A stretch of DNA of 64,000 nt from Bicyclus anynana (GCF_947172395.1 NC_069087.1:17738889-17802888); one strand, 5' to 3'. Numbered from the stretch's first letter, positions 48,428 to 59,058 are shown. Notes: a model not told the origin generated them from the letters alone. Numbers and translations are program-made.

Positions 48428-50589
48428 CTGAAATTCATAGTGTTGAAAATTAATTAAGATACCTTTTTATCTTCCTGCTTGTAATAATAAAAAGGCAAGC
48501 TATTGGTTTCAAAATCTCAAAGTTAAGAGGCCTTAAATATCCTAATAATGGATGGAAGTCTGGAAGTCAATGGAGTCTGTGTAGAGTGTTTGTAATATAA
48601 GTTTTTGGAGTAAATTGGAAGGCTGTACTAATATATTTAAAAAAAACTAATCAGCTTTTCTTGCTTTCACTCTCAGAAAATCATTTGTTCATAATATGAT
48701 AGTGCAGTAGAAAAATTTTTCAATTTCATTTTCACTTAACATCAGATGAAATCAAAGTTATTCTCTGTCAATCAAAGTTATTGTCTGTCTGGGCTCTTGT
48801 CAGTGAAAATAAAAAAAATCACTCAAAAGTATCCAATTAAAGAAATAATACTTGTTATAAAGAATATTAGAATATATCACGAGTAGATACTCCACCAGGC
48901 ACTTTGTTAGTTGACATATACCAAATTGAGATTCTATGTAACAAATGTCATCCAATGCCTATTGACAACCCTTTGTGGATATCATACAGTAGGTACTTAG
49001 ATGACATTTCTCAGTTGAATTGATGTTTATGTTAATTGGTTGTAAATAAAGACCAAACTAGTGAATAAGTCAGCTAGTAAAATTACCATTTTAATTCTGT
49101 AAAGCTCATCCATAGCAGCAGGCAGTAATGGCTTAACCGAGTTAATCTCCATCATGGTCAGGTGATCCAGTCTACCATAGGAACCCCCAGATTTCATCAA
49201 AGCGTCCATGGAGGTCCTCAGTTTTGACATCCGAATATCCCATATATCTTTAATGATAGTTTTGATTTCTGCAGCACGAGGAATGTCTTCGGAAGCTGCT
49301 CCTAATATTAGCTTTGCTTCAACCATGTAGTGCTCATTAGGCATTTTTGTAAAGAACCTGCAATATTATTGTATTTTTTAATTTTAAAAAAAATTATAAA
49401 TAGTCACCAACTGATTTCATTACTTGTTTCATAATAAAAATAATAATAATAATAAAAGCTTTTTTTTCCCATTTAGGTAGTACACAGTATCTTAAAACTA
49501 TTCTAACTAATCTATATGTATATTCCCCCTTCGGGTGTAAGCCTCCTCCATATTACTTCATATTACTTGTTTTGTTACTTAAAAAATATTCTACATATCT
49601 ATACTAATAATAAATCTGTAGGAAGTCAATTCTGTACATGAAATATATTTCCAAAATAACTATCAGGGGGTGATTATTGAGATATTGATGCCAAAAATGC
49701 AATCAGTAAATTTTTGTCTGTCTGTATGTTCAATAAAGAAACTACTCCACGGATTTTAAGGAAACTTGGTACAATTATTCTTCACACTCCTACTGATCGT
49801 AGTGTGATTAAACTGTCAGTTTAATCACACTATCAATCAATAGGAGCAGAGCATTGATGGGAAATGTTGGGAAAAACGGTAGAAGTTCCACTCCATTTTT
49901 ACAGCGATACTACTGTTGGGGCTGGATTAAAGAGGTCTGCTAGTCTTTAATGGTTCTGTTCATAGGAGTAGGTACAACAATAGTGCAGTGCATGCCCATG
50001 ACCTCTAGGTATTCAGTACAGCTACATAAGTTCAAATTAATTTTAATCAAGATTTTCATAAACCATGCACATAGTAAAGCACAGAACATAGTGTTAATGA
50101 AGCAAAATATCTCAGCTGGGTTATTTTTTAACAACAAACAAAAATTTGTTTACTAACAATTTTTATTTGTTGGTAAACAGTAGTATTGTTGACTTATGCG
50201 TAGATGCATCCAACTCAAATTAAAACGTAGGCTTAGTTTACAATCACTTTTGAAACATCAAGTTGTAACTATTGATAGTCTCTACCACTGGTTTGGAAGG
50301 CAGGTCATGTCGAGAAGAACCGTCATATCGATATATAGACTAACCTCGATCGCTTTTCTTCCTCTTTGATATTCTCCAAAACATCCAAATCCATCCAATC
50401 TGGCGGGACCAAGCGACATTTCTGTTTCTGCTTCAGCATCACAGCTAACCAGAGGGGCACATTCATCGGTAAACCAGCTCGAAACGGCCCGAATTCACCG
50501 CATATCAAATATATCTTGTCGTATGAAAAATTTGGTATTATGCTCACGATCCTGTTCTCTCCTATGAACTCGATTTCGTATGGATCCAT
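48353..50589 (-). CDS. GINS2: DNA replication complex GINS subunit 2 (Psf2), three exons, 196 aa
   Basis: Coding exons on the minus strand: 50589-50345, 49357-49087 and 48427-48353, with GT-AG introns of 987 and 659 bp. Exon 1 ends two bases into a codon, completed by the first base of exon 2 (Arg); exons 2 and 3 join in phase 0. The 196 codons compare with about 185 in human. Diagnostic strings are MDPYEIEFIGE, IIPNFSYDKIYLICGEFGPF, VPLWLAVMLKQKQKCRLVPPDWMD and DIWDIRMSKLRTSMDALM. GINS2 is one of four GINS subunits; with Cdc45 and MCM2-7 it forms the nuclear CMG helicase that unwinds DNA at forks. The start is the ATG of MDPYEIEF (A at -3, G at +4), where the family normally starts; the open frame upstream offers only GTG. 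The last 24 residues are Ser/Thr-rich and unlike the conserved core, as is usual. Confidence 0.95.
49087..49357 (-). CDS. GINS2: GINS2 coding exon 2 (helical core)
   Basis: Acceptor attgcag ends at 49358 and donor gtaatt starts at 49086. It reads FFTKMPNEHYMVEAKLILGA through IPRAAEIKTIIKDIWDIRMSK to HLTMMEINSVKPLLPAAMDE, ending YRIKM. This is the all-helical GINS core. The ATG within it (MPNEHY) is internal, not a start. Confidence 0.95.
49600..49850. repeat. Dispersed repeat with inner hairpin in GINS2 intron 1
   Basis: Contains ctgtctgtatgttcaataaag and gaaactactccacggatttt, of the type common in lepidopteran repeats. At 49800-49832 TAGTGTGATTAAACTG is exactly inverted around a single base, and pairing continues imperfectly outward to about 49787 and 49845. 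Confidence 0.6.
50212..50325 (-). repeat. Retroposon tail in antisense next to the GINS2 exon 1 donor
   Basis: Reads on plus taggcttagtttacaatcac ... ggtttggaaggcaggtcatg, the unit at 8377. It ends only about 20 bases from the GINS2 exon 1 donor, so it lies just inside intron 1. Confidence 0.6.
50345..50589 (-). CDS. GINS2: GINS2 coding exon 1 (residues 1-81 plus 2 bases)
   Basis: Starts at ATG 50589-50587 and ends at donor gttagt (50344 downward). It encodes the N-terminal domain including IIPNFSYDKIYLICGEFGPF and the strongly conserved CRLVPPDWM. After the splice an Arg codon is made from AG plus G. Confidence 0.95.
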
Positions 50590-50674
50590 TATCGTTAGTT
50601 TATACACAAAATAAATAAAAGCAAAAAGTTCTTTTTTCTAAAATCAATTAACAACAAGTTGTCAAAACAAAAAA

Positions 50675-50683
50675 CCGCGGGAA
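50675..50683 (-). promoter_or_regulatory. E2F-like site upstream of GINS2
   Basis: On the minus strand the sequence reads TTCCCGCGG, close to the E2F consensus TTTSSCGC, about 86-94 bases before the GINS2 start codon. Replication genes are classic E2F targets, so position and gene type agree. The site is short and could be chance. Confidence 0.4.
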
Positions 50684-50894
50684 TTAGTGCACACTGCACT
50701 GTGCAGTGCTAACTGTCAAATGTCAAAGTCAAAGTCAAAGAATATATTACTACTCTGTGGTGAGGTCATTACAAAATTGTAAATAATTAACTTTTTCAAT
50801 CATTAATCCATTTATTTTTATTATGATAATAAAATTGCTGTTTTTTTTAGATTACGTACGTTATTATTATTGTTAGAAACAATCAAACAAAACG

Positions 50895-50999
50895 TTTTAG
50901 AACTGCCATCTAGTATGAGTTATTAAAACTACATTAAAATTGACGCTTGAGTCTTTATACTTATTTTACACACTATATGCTAGATGGCTCTTTCTAAAA
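50895..50999. mobile_element. Small inverted-repeat element with GCCATCTAG arms
   Basis: ttttagaactgccatctagta at 50895 and its imperfect inverse ctagatggctctttctaaaa ending at 50999. About 105 bp, upstream of the GINS2 promoter region. A further atagatggcag lies at about 51220. Confidence 0.5.
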
Positions 51000-51991
51000 T
51001 ACAAATAAAAAAATTCAATCATAGTTCAAAGGTACCTAATCGGAAAAAACAATAAAAGTATCATAATCTCGTTTATTTAATGTATATGTAACTGTGTAAA
51101 CATATATCTTAATACTGTGTTGGCTAATACTTTTTTATAGCATGCAATTCAGCATAAAAAAGTTTAATAGGTAAATTATAAAACGTCCTGAGTTAGACGT
51201 ACGAGTTTTAAAATTATTCGATAGATGGCAGTTATTAATGAAAAATTAAGTTTCGAGTAAGAGAAAAGAAAAGTTCCGATCTAATTAATAACTTTTAACT
51301 GTTTTACCCATAGATGTACAAAAATAAATACAGCTTAGTTAACAGCAAATAAAAGTCAAGTATAACATTATTGCCCGCGTTATAAAATAGGCATACTCTT
51401 AAGTCACAGACTTTGGAGTAGCAACTTCCAATCAACAGTAGCATAATTAGGTATTAAGACTAACTTAAGTAATTTGACCGATAAAAAATTGAAGAAAATA
51501 CATGGACATCAATTAAAATGAGCGATGGGCACATACAAATGTCAGTATAAGAAGGTCGAAACTTGAGGCGATCGATGCAAATCGTTTTGGCAAAGTGCAA
51601 ACTCCTAATTACTAGCAGTAAATTAGGGTGGCTGGTTGACAAGTCAGACGGGTGTTATTTATTGTGTCCGCCGTCAGAGAGGGTCTGGAGATCTCAGCAT
51701 GAGACTTATTTTTATTGTAGGATAGCTACAGTTGTATCAATTTCATTAACTTGGGTTAAGAACCAAAAGCGACAATAATGTCCTCTTGACTGAATTTCAG
51801 CCAGGACTGCTAATATCAAGTTGACAGAAATGCAGAGAATAATAATACCATAAGAAAAAAAGACAGGTAGGTATTTCTATACTTTTGACCTTCGCCGCGC
51901 TGTTTAAACGCTTTCACTGTATATTTTTGTGTTTTAGTTCTAAAGGAGTTTCTTAGTTGATTCATTAAGTAAGTAACTCTTGTAATGACCA

Positions 51992-52029
51992 CTTTTAACG
52001 GCCCACTACCTATAGTGGGCCTTTAAAAG
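51992..52029. repeat. 17-bp stem hairpin with 4-nt loop
   Basis: CTTTTAACGGCCCACTA pairs with TAGTGGGCCTTTAAAAG, with one mismatch and loop ccta. The 9-bp core GGCCCACTA/TAGTGGGCC is perfect. Confidence 0.75.
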
Positions 52030-52227
52030 AGAGATATATGGCCTCCCTCCAAATAATAGAATGGATAATTAGCCTCTCTCATAAATGAATGAGTCTACGC
52101 ACCATATTAGATAGGAGATCAGATTCATCACACTTCTCCAATGCTGAATGTTCCTGAAAAAATAGTCTTGATAAATTGACACAATTTCTTTATAAAAATA
52201 AATATTTTAAAAATACGATCAATACCT

Positions 52228-52440
52228 ACTAGCGGACGCCCTCAACTTCGTCCGCGTGAAATTCAGTTTTTCGCAAATCCCATGGGAACCATTAATTTTT
52301 CCGGGATGAAAAATGATGATGCCTATGTTAATCCAAATCCAGCCAAATCTATTCAGTAGTTGCGGTTTTAAAGAATAACAAACATCCATATTAACTTTCG
52401 CGTTTATAATATTAGAAGAATTTCCCATCCTAATCCTAAC
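52228..52440 (-). mobile_element. Dispersed non-autonomous element, antisense
   Basis: ctagcggacgccctcaacttcgtccgcgtg, then cccatgggaaccattaatttttccgggatg and cgcgtttataatatta are the reverse of a very common lepidopteran repeat end (compare 8612-9110). It accounts for the 78-codon minus frame here. Confidence 0.6.
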
Positions 52441-53168
52441 TCCTAGTCCTAACACTATCTTAGGACTATCGCACTCATGACATCTCGATGAAAAGCTCGA
52501 GCCTTTTCACATAAGTATAACCATCGATGTATAAAACTAAAATAGGAATAAATATTAAAATACGAATAGTAAACCGCGTGCCCTGTAAAACCTTATATTA
52601 AGATAGGAGTTTTTAAACTGCATGCCCTGTACTACAGTACTGATAAAACTATTACATGTAATATCTCGCTAACGACGGCAGTTAGCCCAAGTGAGTGGAA
52701 CTTGTTATCAGCGGGCCCATGGAGCTAATTACTGCGCTAAGTGAATGCTTAAGTGCGGCCAAATTACAGAAATTACAGATTTGGATACTTGAAGATACCG
52801 TGCGGCCGGCTAACTTTGCCACCTTATTCCAGTGGTTGTAAACCTTTTATTCAAAAGGTAAATCTCAAAAATCTTAAAAAATTTAAAACCTTTTAAAATC
52901 TCTTAATCTTGGATCGGGAATCGGATTCGTCTTCCTAGTAAAGGAGTGAAAAAGGATCTGCAAAATATTGTAAATTATAATTATCATTTAAAAAAAAAAA
53001 GCGCAACTGCCGTGAGCTTTGGCGATTCTACTCATCAGATTATGCTTGTAAGTCATAGTCATTACAAAAATAACAGATAAACTTGACTTATCAAAAGACG
53101 TGCTTGTAATATGGTATTTTGCTATTGATGGAAACTCAATTTACGAGTACAATAAAACAAACATTAGA

Positions 53169-53220
53169 TAGATAATTAGATTAACAATGAAATTTTTTCA
53201 CAAATACTTTACCTATTAGA
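53169..53220 (+). repeat. Left copy of the direct repeat flanking the long-TIR element
   Basis: ttagattaacaatgaaattttttcacaaatac and neighbouring bases recur, slightly diverged and with a 3-bp gap, at 55401-55443. Length and divergence are unusual for a target-site duplication. Confidence 0.6.
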
Positions 53221-53221
53221 G

Positions 53222-53659
53222 CAAGAGCCCACGACAGCCAGACCTTCGTTATTTTATAAAAGTTGAAAGTTTCTCTGTAGATGTCTCCTATACAGGTAAG
53301 AACGACCAGCGACTATAAAGTTTGGGTTGTGGTTACCTGGGCAGGTAACAGGTAGTAAAGGTGTATAAAATAGTACTTGAAATTCGTTAAAGTATAAATC
53401 TCAATTTTTTAATATTTCCTTCAGGATAACTTTAAAAATCTCGTCATCCATTGCCGGACACTTATGACAGTTGCTACCCCCTGCCAGACACCCCTAAACT
53501 TTAATAAATTATAATTATACTTTCGTTATAGTATAAAAGCTAAATTTTATATATGTTACTTGGGGACTTATAAAAAGATGTTACCTCAATAGCCGGACAG
53601 TTTTCGTGGTTTTTACATCTTGCCAGACACATCAAAAGTCCACTATAGGTGCGAGCGCG
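53222..53659 (+). repeat. Left terminal inverted repeat
   Basis: 438 bp, inverse of 54959-55396. Motifs: GCCGGACA at 53453 and 53592, GCCAGACA at 53483 and 53622; each pair is 30 bp apart. Confidence 0.88.
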
Positions 53660-53707
53660 GGGTAACATTTGGATGGCGCTATTTGTAAGACAGATAAATC
53701 TGCTCTG

Positions 53708-54926
53708 ATGAAATGTCTAGAGAAAGAGGTCCAGCATGAGCAACCACATCATATAGATGTTATAATAATTGACGGTTTCTTCCTACTGCATACAATGAAA
53801 AATGTTCCATAAACATTTGGAAATATTTAAAAAAAATTGTTGCAAATGGCTACTCAATTTCAAGCTTCGAGAATTGATGTGATTTTTGATCAATATTTTA
53901 CTCCATCGATCAAAGATTATGTGCATTCCCAACGGTTAGAATCTGCGCTATTGGAATACTCTATAACTGGGCCCGAACAAATTCGACCAAGTGATTTCGC
54001 AAAAGAGTTGAAAAATTTAAATTTCAAAGAAGCTTTAGTTGATTTTTTTATTTCACATTGGGCTACTGATGAAGTGGTGCCATTTATTGGCAACAAACAA
54101 TATACATCAATTTCAGAAAGTGTCATTCTTTTACTGTTGATAATTGCAACAAAGTTGTCTCAAGGATTGATGAAGAGTTGTCATGCCCAGCACACGAGGA
54201 AGCAGATACAAAGAGAGTATATCATGCATGTAACATCAACTATCCAGCAGAAATAGTAATAAGAAGTGCTGATACCGATATTGCGGCTATAATGCTTGGT
54301 AACATGCATCACCTTAAAAGTGATTCGGTTGTTTGGATGCTTACAGGCACTGGAATTAATTTAAGGTTTGTGGACCTAACCAAAATACATGCAGAGTTGT
54401 GACTGTTAACTTGTCAGAGCTTACCTGGATTTCATGCCATCACAGGTTGTGATTTTAATCCTGCGCTCTTCAGAAAAGGAAAATTAAAACCGTATAAGAT
54501 ATTAAAAAAAGATCCAGAGTACCAGGAAGCTTTCAAGAACTTCGGCAACAACGAATTAATTAAAAATTTAAATCATCAACAAAATATCTTTTATATTATT
54601 CAAAGATTTATATGCAATGTCTATAATGTCCCTAATGTAATTGATGTTGATGCCGCTAGACTTCAAATATTCATCGACTCGTACACAGTCTCCGATGTAA
54701 TGATGTTGACGCTAGCAACCTACCACCTTGCAAAAGCGAACTACTGCAGCAATTTCTGCGAGCAAATTATATATGTACAATTTGGAATAATGCTCATTTA
54801 AAAAATCCAACCACATATCAACCAGAAAATAATGGCTGGGTATTAAAAGATGACAAATACCAGTTCAAATGGTTTGAAAGGGAACTGCCGAGTATAAATG
54901 AACGTAATAAAATTATTTTTTATTAG
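53708..54926 (+). pseudogene. Broken PIN/FEN1-like ORF carried in the long-TIR element
   Basis: The frame from 53708 reads MKCLEKEVQHEQPHHIDVII and then IDGFFLLHTMKNVP, followed by two stops, then KKLLQMATQFQASRIDVIFD from 53822. It switches frame around 54160-54180 to CPAHEEADTKRVYHA, RSADTDIAAIML and VVWMLTG, meets a TGA at 54400-54402, continues SLPGFHAITGCDFNPALF and RKGKLKPYKIL, shifts again near 54700, and ends NNGWVLKDDKYQFKWFE ... Y, stop at 54924-54926. HEEADTR, SxDTDI and TGCD...RKGK are acidic-residue motifs of a metazoan family that looks like a PIN-type nuclease fold, usually annotated 'uncharacterized'. At least two frameshifts and three stops make it a pseudogene. Function is not known. 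Confidence 0.75.
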
Positions 54927-54958
54927 ATATCTTAAAAAATAGTAATTGACTAAGCATT

Positions 54959-55396
54959 CGCGCTCGCACCTTTAGTGGACTTTCGATGTGTCTGGCAAGA
55001 TGTAAAAACCACGAAAACTGTCCGGCTATTGAGGTAACATCTTTTTATAAGTCCCCAAGTAACATACATAAAATTTAGCTTTTATACTATAACGAAAGTA
55101 TAATTATAATTTATTAAAATTTAGGGGTGTCTGGCAGTGGGTAGCAACTGTCATAAGTGTCCGGCAATGGATGACGAGATTTTTAAAGTTATTCCGAAGG
55201 AAATATTAAAAAATTGAGCTTTATACTTTAACGAATTTCAAGTACTATTTTATACACCTTTACTACCTGTTACCTGCCCAGGTAACCACAACCCAAACTT
55301 TATAGTCGCTGGTCGTTATTACCTGTATAGGAGACATCTACAGAGAAACTTTCAACTTTTATAAAATAACGAAGGTCTGGCTGTCGTGGGCTCTTG
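54959..55396 (-). repeat. Right terminal inverted repeat
   Basis: 438 bp, inverse of 53222-53659. It begins cgcgctcgcacc and ends ctgtcgtgggctcttg. The GCCRGACA motifs appear here as TGTCTGGC and TGTCCGGC in mirrored order. Confidence 0.88.
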
Positions 55397-55400
55397 GGCT

Positions 55401-55443
55401 ATATTAGATAAACAACGAAATTTTTTCACAAATACCTATTTGG
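55401..55443 (+). repeat. Right copy of the direct repeat flanking the long-TIR element
   Basis: atattagataaacaacgaaattttttcacaaatac followed by ctattt, matching 53169-53220 with a few substitutions. Confidence 0.6.
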
Positions 55444-55869
55444 AACAAATAGACAAGTTGTGTATTGAACAATTGTTTTAAAAGTTTCCTTTTTCGGTTT
55501 TTACACCAATAATGATTCCTTTAATTATTAGTTCGGCACGTGTGTGTGAGTTACATAGTTATTAGGCTCATATTTCGATTGCATAGTTCTTTTAATGATA
55601 AAAATAATCTAAATTCTACATTTCGTAAGCTTGTCGCCAGTAGAAATCTGGTTCAAAACCCGAGACAAACAATTTCTCAATTACAAAGTGAAATAACCCG
55701 AACTGGAAATAATATTCACAAACGTAGCGTGCATTTGAACCAAATGTTTACGATCCAAGTTGGTAGATAGTGCGGCGCGCAACTTGTGTGGCCGCAATCA
55801 ACATTATTCATTTAATAATGAGCCGGCGAATAAAGATTACAGAACTTTTTTTATAGAATAATAGTTTTT

Positions 55870-55950
55870 TTTAAGCTATCACTTGACTGCTAGCAATGAT
55901 GCAGCCTATAGTGAAATGCGCTTGCCTAGAAGATGCCCATTCACCAGTAG
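55870..55950 (+). repeat. SINE-type repeat fragment
   Basis: agcaatgatgcagcctatagtg, then gcgcttgcctagaagatgcccattcac: a string I recognise as widespread in Lepidoptera. Short and diverged. Confidence 0.5.
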
Positions 55951-56334
55951 CGTAGCGGTGCCTATGAGGGGTCATGTACCAAAATTAGTTGGGGGACTCA
56001 GGATAAAGATTTCTCACAAAAGAAACAAAAATGCTTGCTTAAAAAACATACTTGTTTGACAGTGACGATGTTTCCATTTTTTGGCTGCACGGGGAAAAAT
56101 ATTGCTTTTTTGAATTTTGTCATTTCTGTAGTGAAACTCTTTAGGCAGTTTTTAATATGATTTTTTCCACGAAACACCACATAATGTGACATTGCGAATT
56201 ACATTTAACCAGTTTTGCTTTCACACGTAAGGGCCCCTGTAGTTCGAAGGCCCCGTATTATTGATACCTACGGCTGATACGGCGGTAGCTAAGTCCCTGA
56301 TTCACTTTTGACTAGAGCAATGCCTCAGTAACGC

Positions 56335-56372
56335 GTTGCGTTACGATGCGATGTTACGACGTAACGCAACGT
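56335..56372. repeat. 12-bp stem inverted repeat, CpG-rich
   Basis: CGTTGCGTTACG and its exact inverse CGTAACGCAACG with a 14-nt loop. It is probably one end of an unrecognised element, as GC-richer non-coding sequence of unknown type follows (56400-56740). Confidence 0.55.
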
Positions 56373-56754
56373 TCGTTTTATAAAATGTGTGCCGTTGACC
56401 GTCCGTCTGTCCGGCTGTAACCAGGTTGTATCACATGAACCGTGGTAGTAAACACTTGACATTTTCACATAATGCATTTCTGTTGCCGCTATAACCGGTT
56501 TTTTGGAGTTTACGTCTTAAGAATCGGTATTTCATATAGTCCCCCGGTAATGAAAAAAATATGGGTAATAAAATTCGATGAACGAATGACAGCGTTACTT
56601 TTTGTGCGCAACCTATCCTGCGCACCTTTCACCGGGCGCTGCCGCAAAACTGTTGGCAGGCGCGCACGCCGCGGCCTGATGCTCCTCGGTTTCCTTTTCT
56701 GGCGTGAGTATTGAGACGTACAGAGTATGCTGCGGTGCAACATACACCTATTTA

Positions 56755-56994
56755 CGGCCGCGTGGCGCAGTGGGTAGTGACCCTGCTTTCTGCATCTACG
56801 GCCGTGGGTTCGATTCCCACAACTGGAAAATATTTGTGTGATGAGCATGAGTGTTTTCCAGTGTCTGTGTGTATTTATACATTATATAAGTATTTATATG
56901 TAGTATAAAATTGTATATTAATATTATATTAAAAACTATCTTAGCACTTATAACAATGTGTATGGTTTAAGTATATTTATTTATTTATTATTTA
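56755..56994 (+). mobile_element. tRNA-derived SINE, copy 1
   Basis: Box A tggcgcagtgg (56763-56773) and box B ggttcgattcc (56807-56817) in a tRNA-like head, then aaatatttgtgtgatgagca and a (TTTA)n tail. Nearly identical to 59836-60121 but lacking about 40 bp near its 3' end. The downstream body shows it is not a functional tRNA gene. Confidence 0.8.
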
Positions 56995-57899
56995 GACAGT
57001 CGATCTGAAACAGTAAACTCCATTCGTGCGTCGGAGCTGACACACACTTTTTTTTTTATAATAGGTTAAACCAGTTCTAGTATGCGTAATCAGACGGATA
57101 AACAGCGGCGCGGTACGCAGCGGGCTGTGAACGTAGCCGTATGGTGCCATAACCGTAAACAAACCGATCGCGTAGAGATTTAACGACTATTGTTACGTTC
57201 CGACGTGTGTTCGGAATTTAGGATTTTAGATATGAAATGTCGTACAAATGGGTGACGCTTTTTTCTCATATACCTACATGACATGTTTTTAGTTTTTATA
57301 CATTCATACTTATATGTCTCATTCTCGTAGATAAGCGGTAGGCAGAGTCGGAATATGTTCTTCCAATTGTTCAATTCAATTTCAATTTATTTATTTGCAA
57401 TTTTACAGTTACATTAGCTGGTATACAATAAATGTTGAAGTAGGTACATTATACAATTCGCCATATACTGGCATGCAAATTTCTTAAAACACTATCTAAA
57501 AATCACTAGTCAAAATAGATACAAAACTAAATTCGTTTTTTACAACATCATATGCGCACTATATTTATTTATATAATTTCAAATGTCTTATTCTCTAAAG
57601 TGTCAATCAATTACGTCAAAGTTTATTAGAAAATGCCAAATAAATAATCTTTAATAGAATAATAACATTTCTTGTTTCATTGTTGCCCTTGCATATCTCT
57701 CTTGCTTCTTCAATTCTCATCAATCCTTTCATACAAGTCCATCGGCTTAGAGTACTTTTGACCTGCTCCTTAAAAGATAATTAAAATTATATTTAGTGAA
57801 TGTAGATGCTTTTACTTGTAAATATCATGTAAATATAATATAAAATATTATGACTTGGTGTTTTTACCTAATATTAGTAATTGATTATTATTGTATACA

Positions 57900-58165
57900 T
57901 GGCTGATCGACTCAGATATGGAGATACCCGTAGACGAAACAAAACTACCGACATAGCTCAATGAGTCGCAAAGTTGAAGTGGCAATGGTTCCAAGAGCCG
58001 ATGGACGTTGGGGTCCGAAGGTGCTGGAAGGACCCTACACCGGAAAGCACAGTGTTGGTCGACCGACGATATGAAGCGGGTTGAAGGGAGCCGCTGGATG
58101 CAGGCTGCTCAAAATCGTGTTGTTTAGAAATCCTTAAAAGAGACCGGCTAATGATGATAGTTAAT
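57900..58165 (+). pseudogene. Degenerate RTE-type LINE 3' end
   Basis: Broken frames read DIAQ, stop, VAKLKWQW, then RADGRWGPKVLEG, SVGRPTI and RWMQAAQNRVV, ending tggtt..gaccggctaatgatgatag. This is the same LINE 3' end as 5833, in plus orientation and more decayed. Confidence 0.7.
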
Positions 58166-58185
58166 ATTTATTATTTTATATGTAT

Positions 58186-58375
58186 ATATCTATCATCATC
58201 ATTATCATCATTATCAACCCATATTCGGTCGGCTGAGCTCGAGTCTCTTCTCACAGTGAGAGGGGTTAGGCCAAGTAATCCACCACGCTGGTCCAATGTG
58301 GATTGGCAGACTTCACACACGCATTTTAAGAAAATTCTTAGGTATGCCGGTTTCTTCACGATGTTTTTCCTTTTT
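58186..58375 (-). mobile_element. LINE/SINE 3' end, antisense, with (ATC)n
   Basis: catcatcattatcatcattatcaacc, then ggctgagctcgagtctcttctcac, gaggggttaggccaag, ccacgctggtccaatg and ggcagacttcacacac. I recognise it as a common lepidopteran retroposon 3' end in reverse. It accounts for ORFs on both strands here. Confidence 0.6.
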
Positions 58376-58869
58376 TTACGTTTTATATATACCTATAATA
58401 CATATAAAATATGAATCAGTGTTCCGTTGAAGTCAGAGACGTAATTTTCTCTAATTGCCGAACTTGCGATTCACGGCCGATCGGCGTGATATAAAGTTAT
58501 GAGTGTCGAATATGAGTCGTGAGTCAGTCAGTGAGTAATGGACACGAACTCCGCTCGTTCGCTCTGCTCCGTTGGCTTTTAATGGCTAATTTTATTACGA
58601 ATGTACCTACTCGGGCGTGTAAGAGTTATAATAATACTTAGCTCCGGCCTGTGGTATTATGACTTGTGTAATTGTAACAAAACTTGTAATTTGCACTAGT
58701 GACTCATTTGTCCGAACTAGTAATTTGTCACCTAATTTTTTTTAAATATTCTAAAATTGTATGCTTAATTTTTAATTTACGAGCAGCCTATTCGATAAGC
58801 ATTTTAGAATTCAAAGGTTGTTATTTATGTCGGGCATACTTCAGTAATAAAAATGATATAAAAATAGAA

Positions 58870-59058
58870 TGCATATGTCAGGTAGATTGGTTAGTGACCC
58901 TGTTGTCAGCATCCACGGCCGTGGATTCAAAAGAACTGGTTAGTTTCTTGCCGGCTCTCCTCAGCAGAACCTGCCTTCCAAACCGGTGGAAGAGTATTTA
59001 CAAATGGTCAAAATACGATTTTAAACTAAATCTACTTGAAATAAATGAATTTTGTATG
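58870..59058 (+). repeat. Composite of two SINE fragments
   Basis: 58870-58932 is a decayed piece of the 56755 SINE head (ttggttagtgaccctg ... ccacggccgtgg). 58934-59058 is the retroposon tail unit of 8377 in plus orientation (gtttcttgccggctctcctc ... gaaataaatgaattttg). They are joined without a spacer. Confidence 0.6.

Larger units (their letters stand above)
53222..55396. mobile_element. 2.2-kb DNA element with 438-bp terminal inverted repeats
   Basis: Arms at 53222-53659 and 54959-55396 are nearly identical inverted copies; I see only about ten differences. The outer end is CAAGAGCCCACGACAGCCAG and the inner end GGTGCGAGCGCG. Each arm carries GCCGGACA and GCCAGACA twice. The 1.3 kb between them holds one broken reading frame of a PIN/FEN1-like family and nothing resembling a transposase. 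Imperfect direct repeats of about 45 bp flank the element. The class is unknown to me. Confidence 0.85.

Noticed and set aside
50590..50607. Six extra N-terminal residues for GINS2
   Set aside because: The upstream codon is GTG; the ATG at 50589 has a good context and matches the family start MDP.
56755..56830. tRNA gene (also at 59836)
   Set aside because: Two copies share the same non-tRNA downstream body, so these are SINEs.
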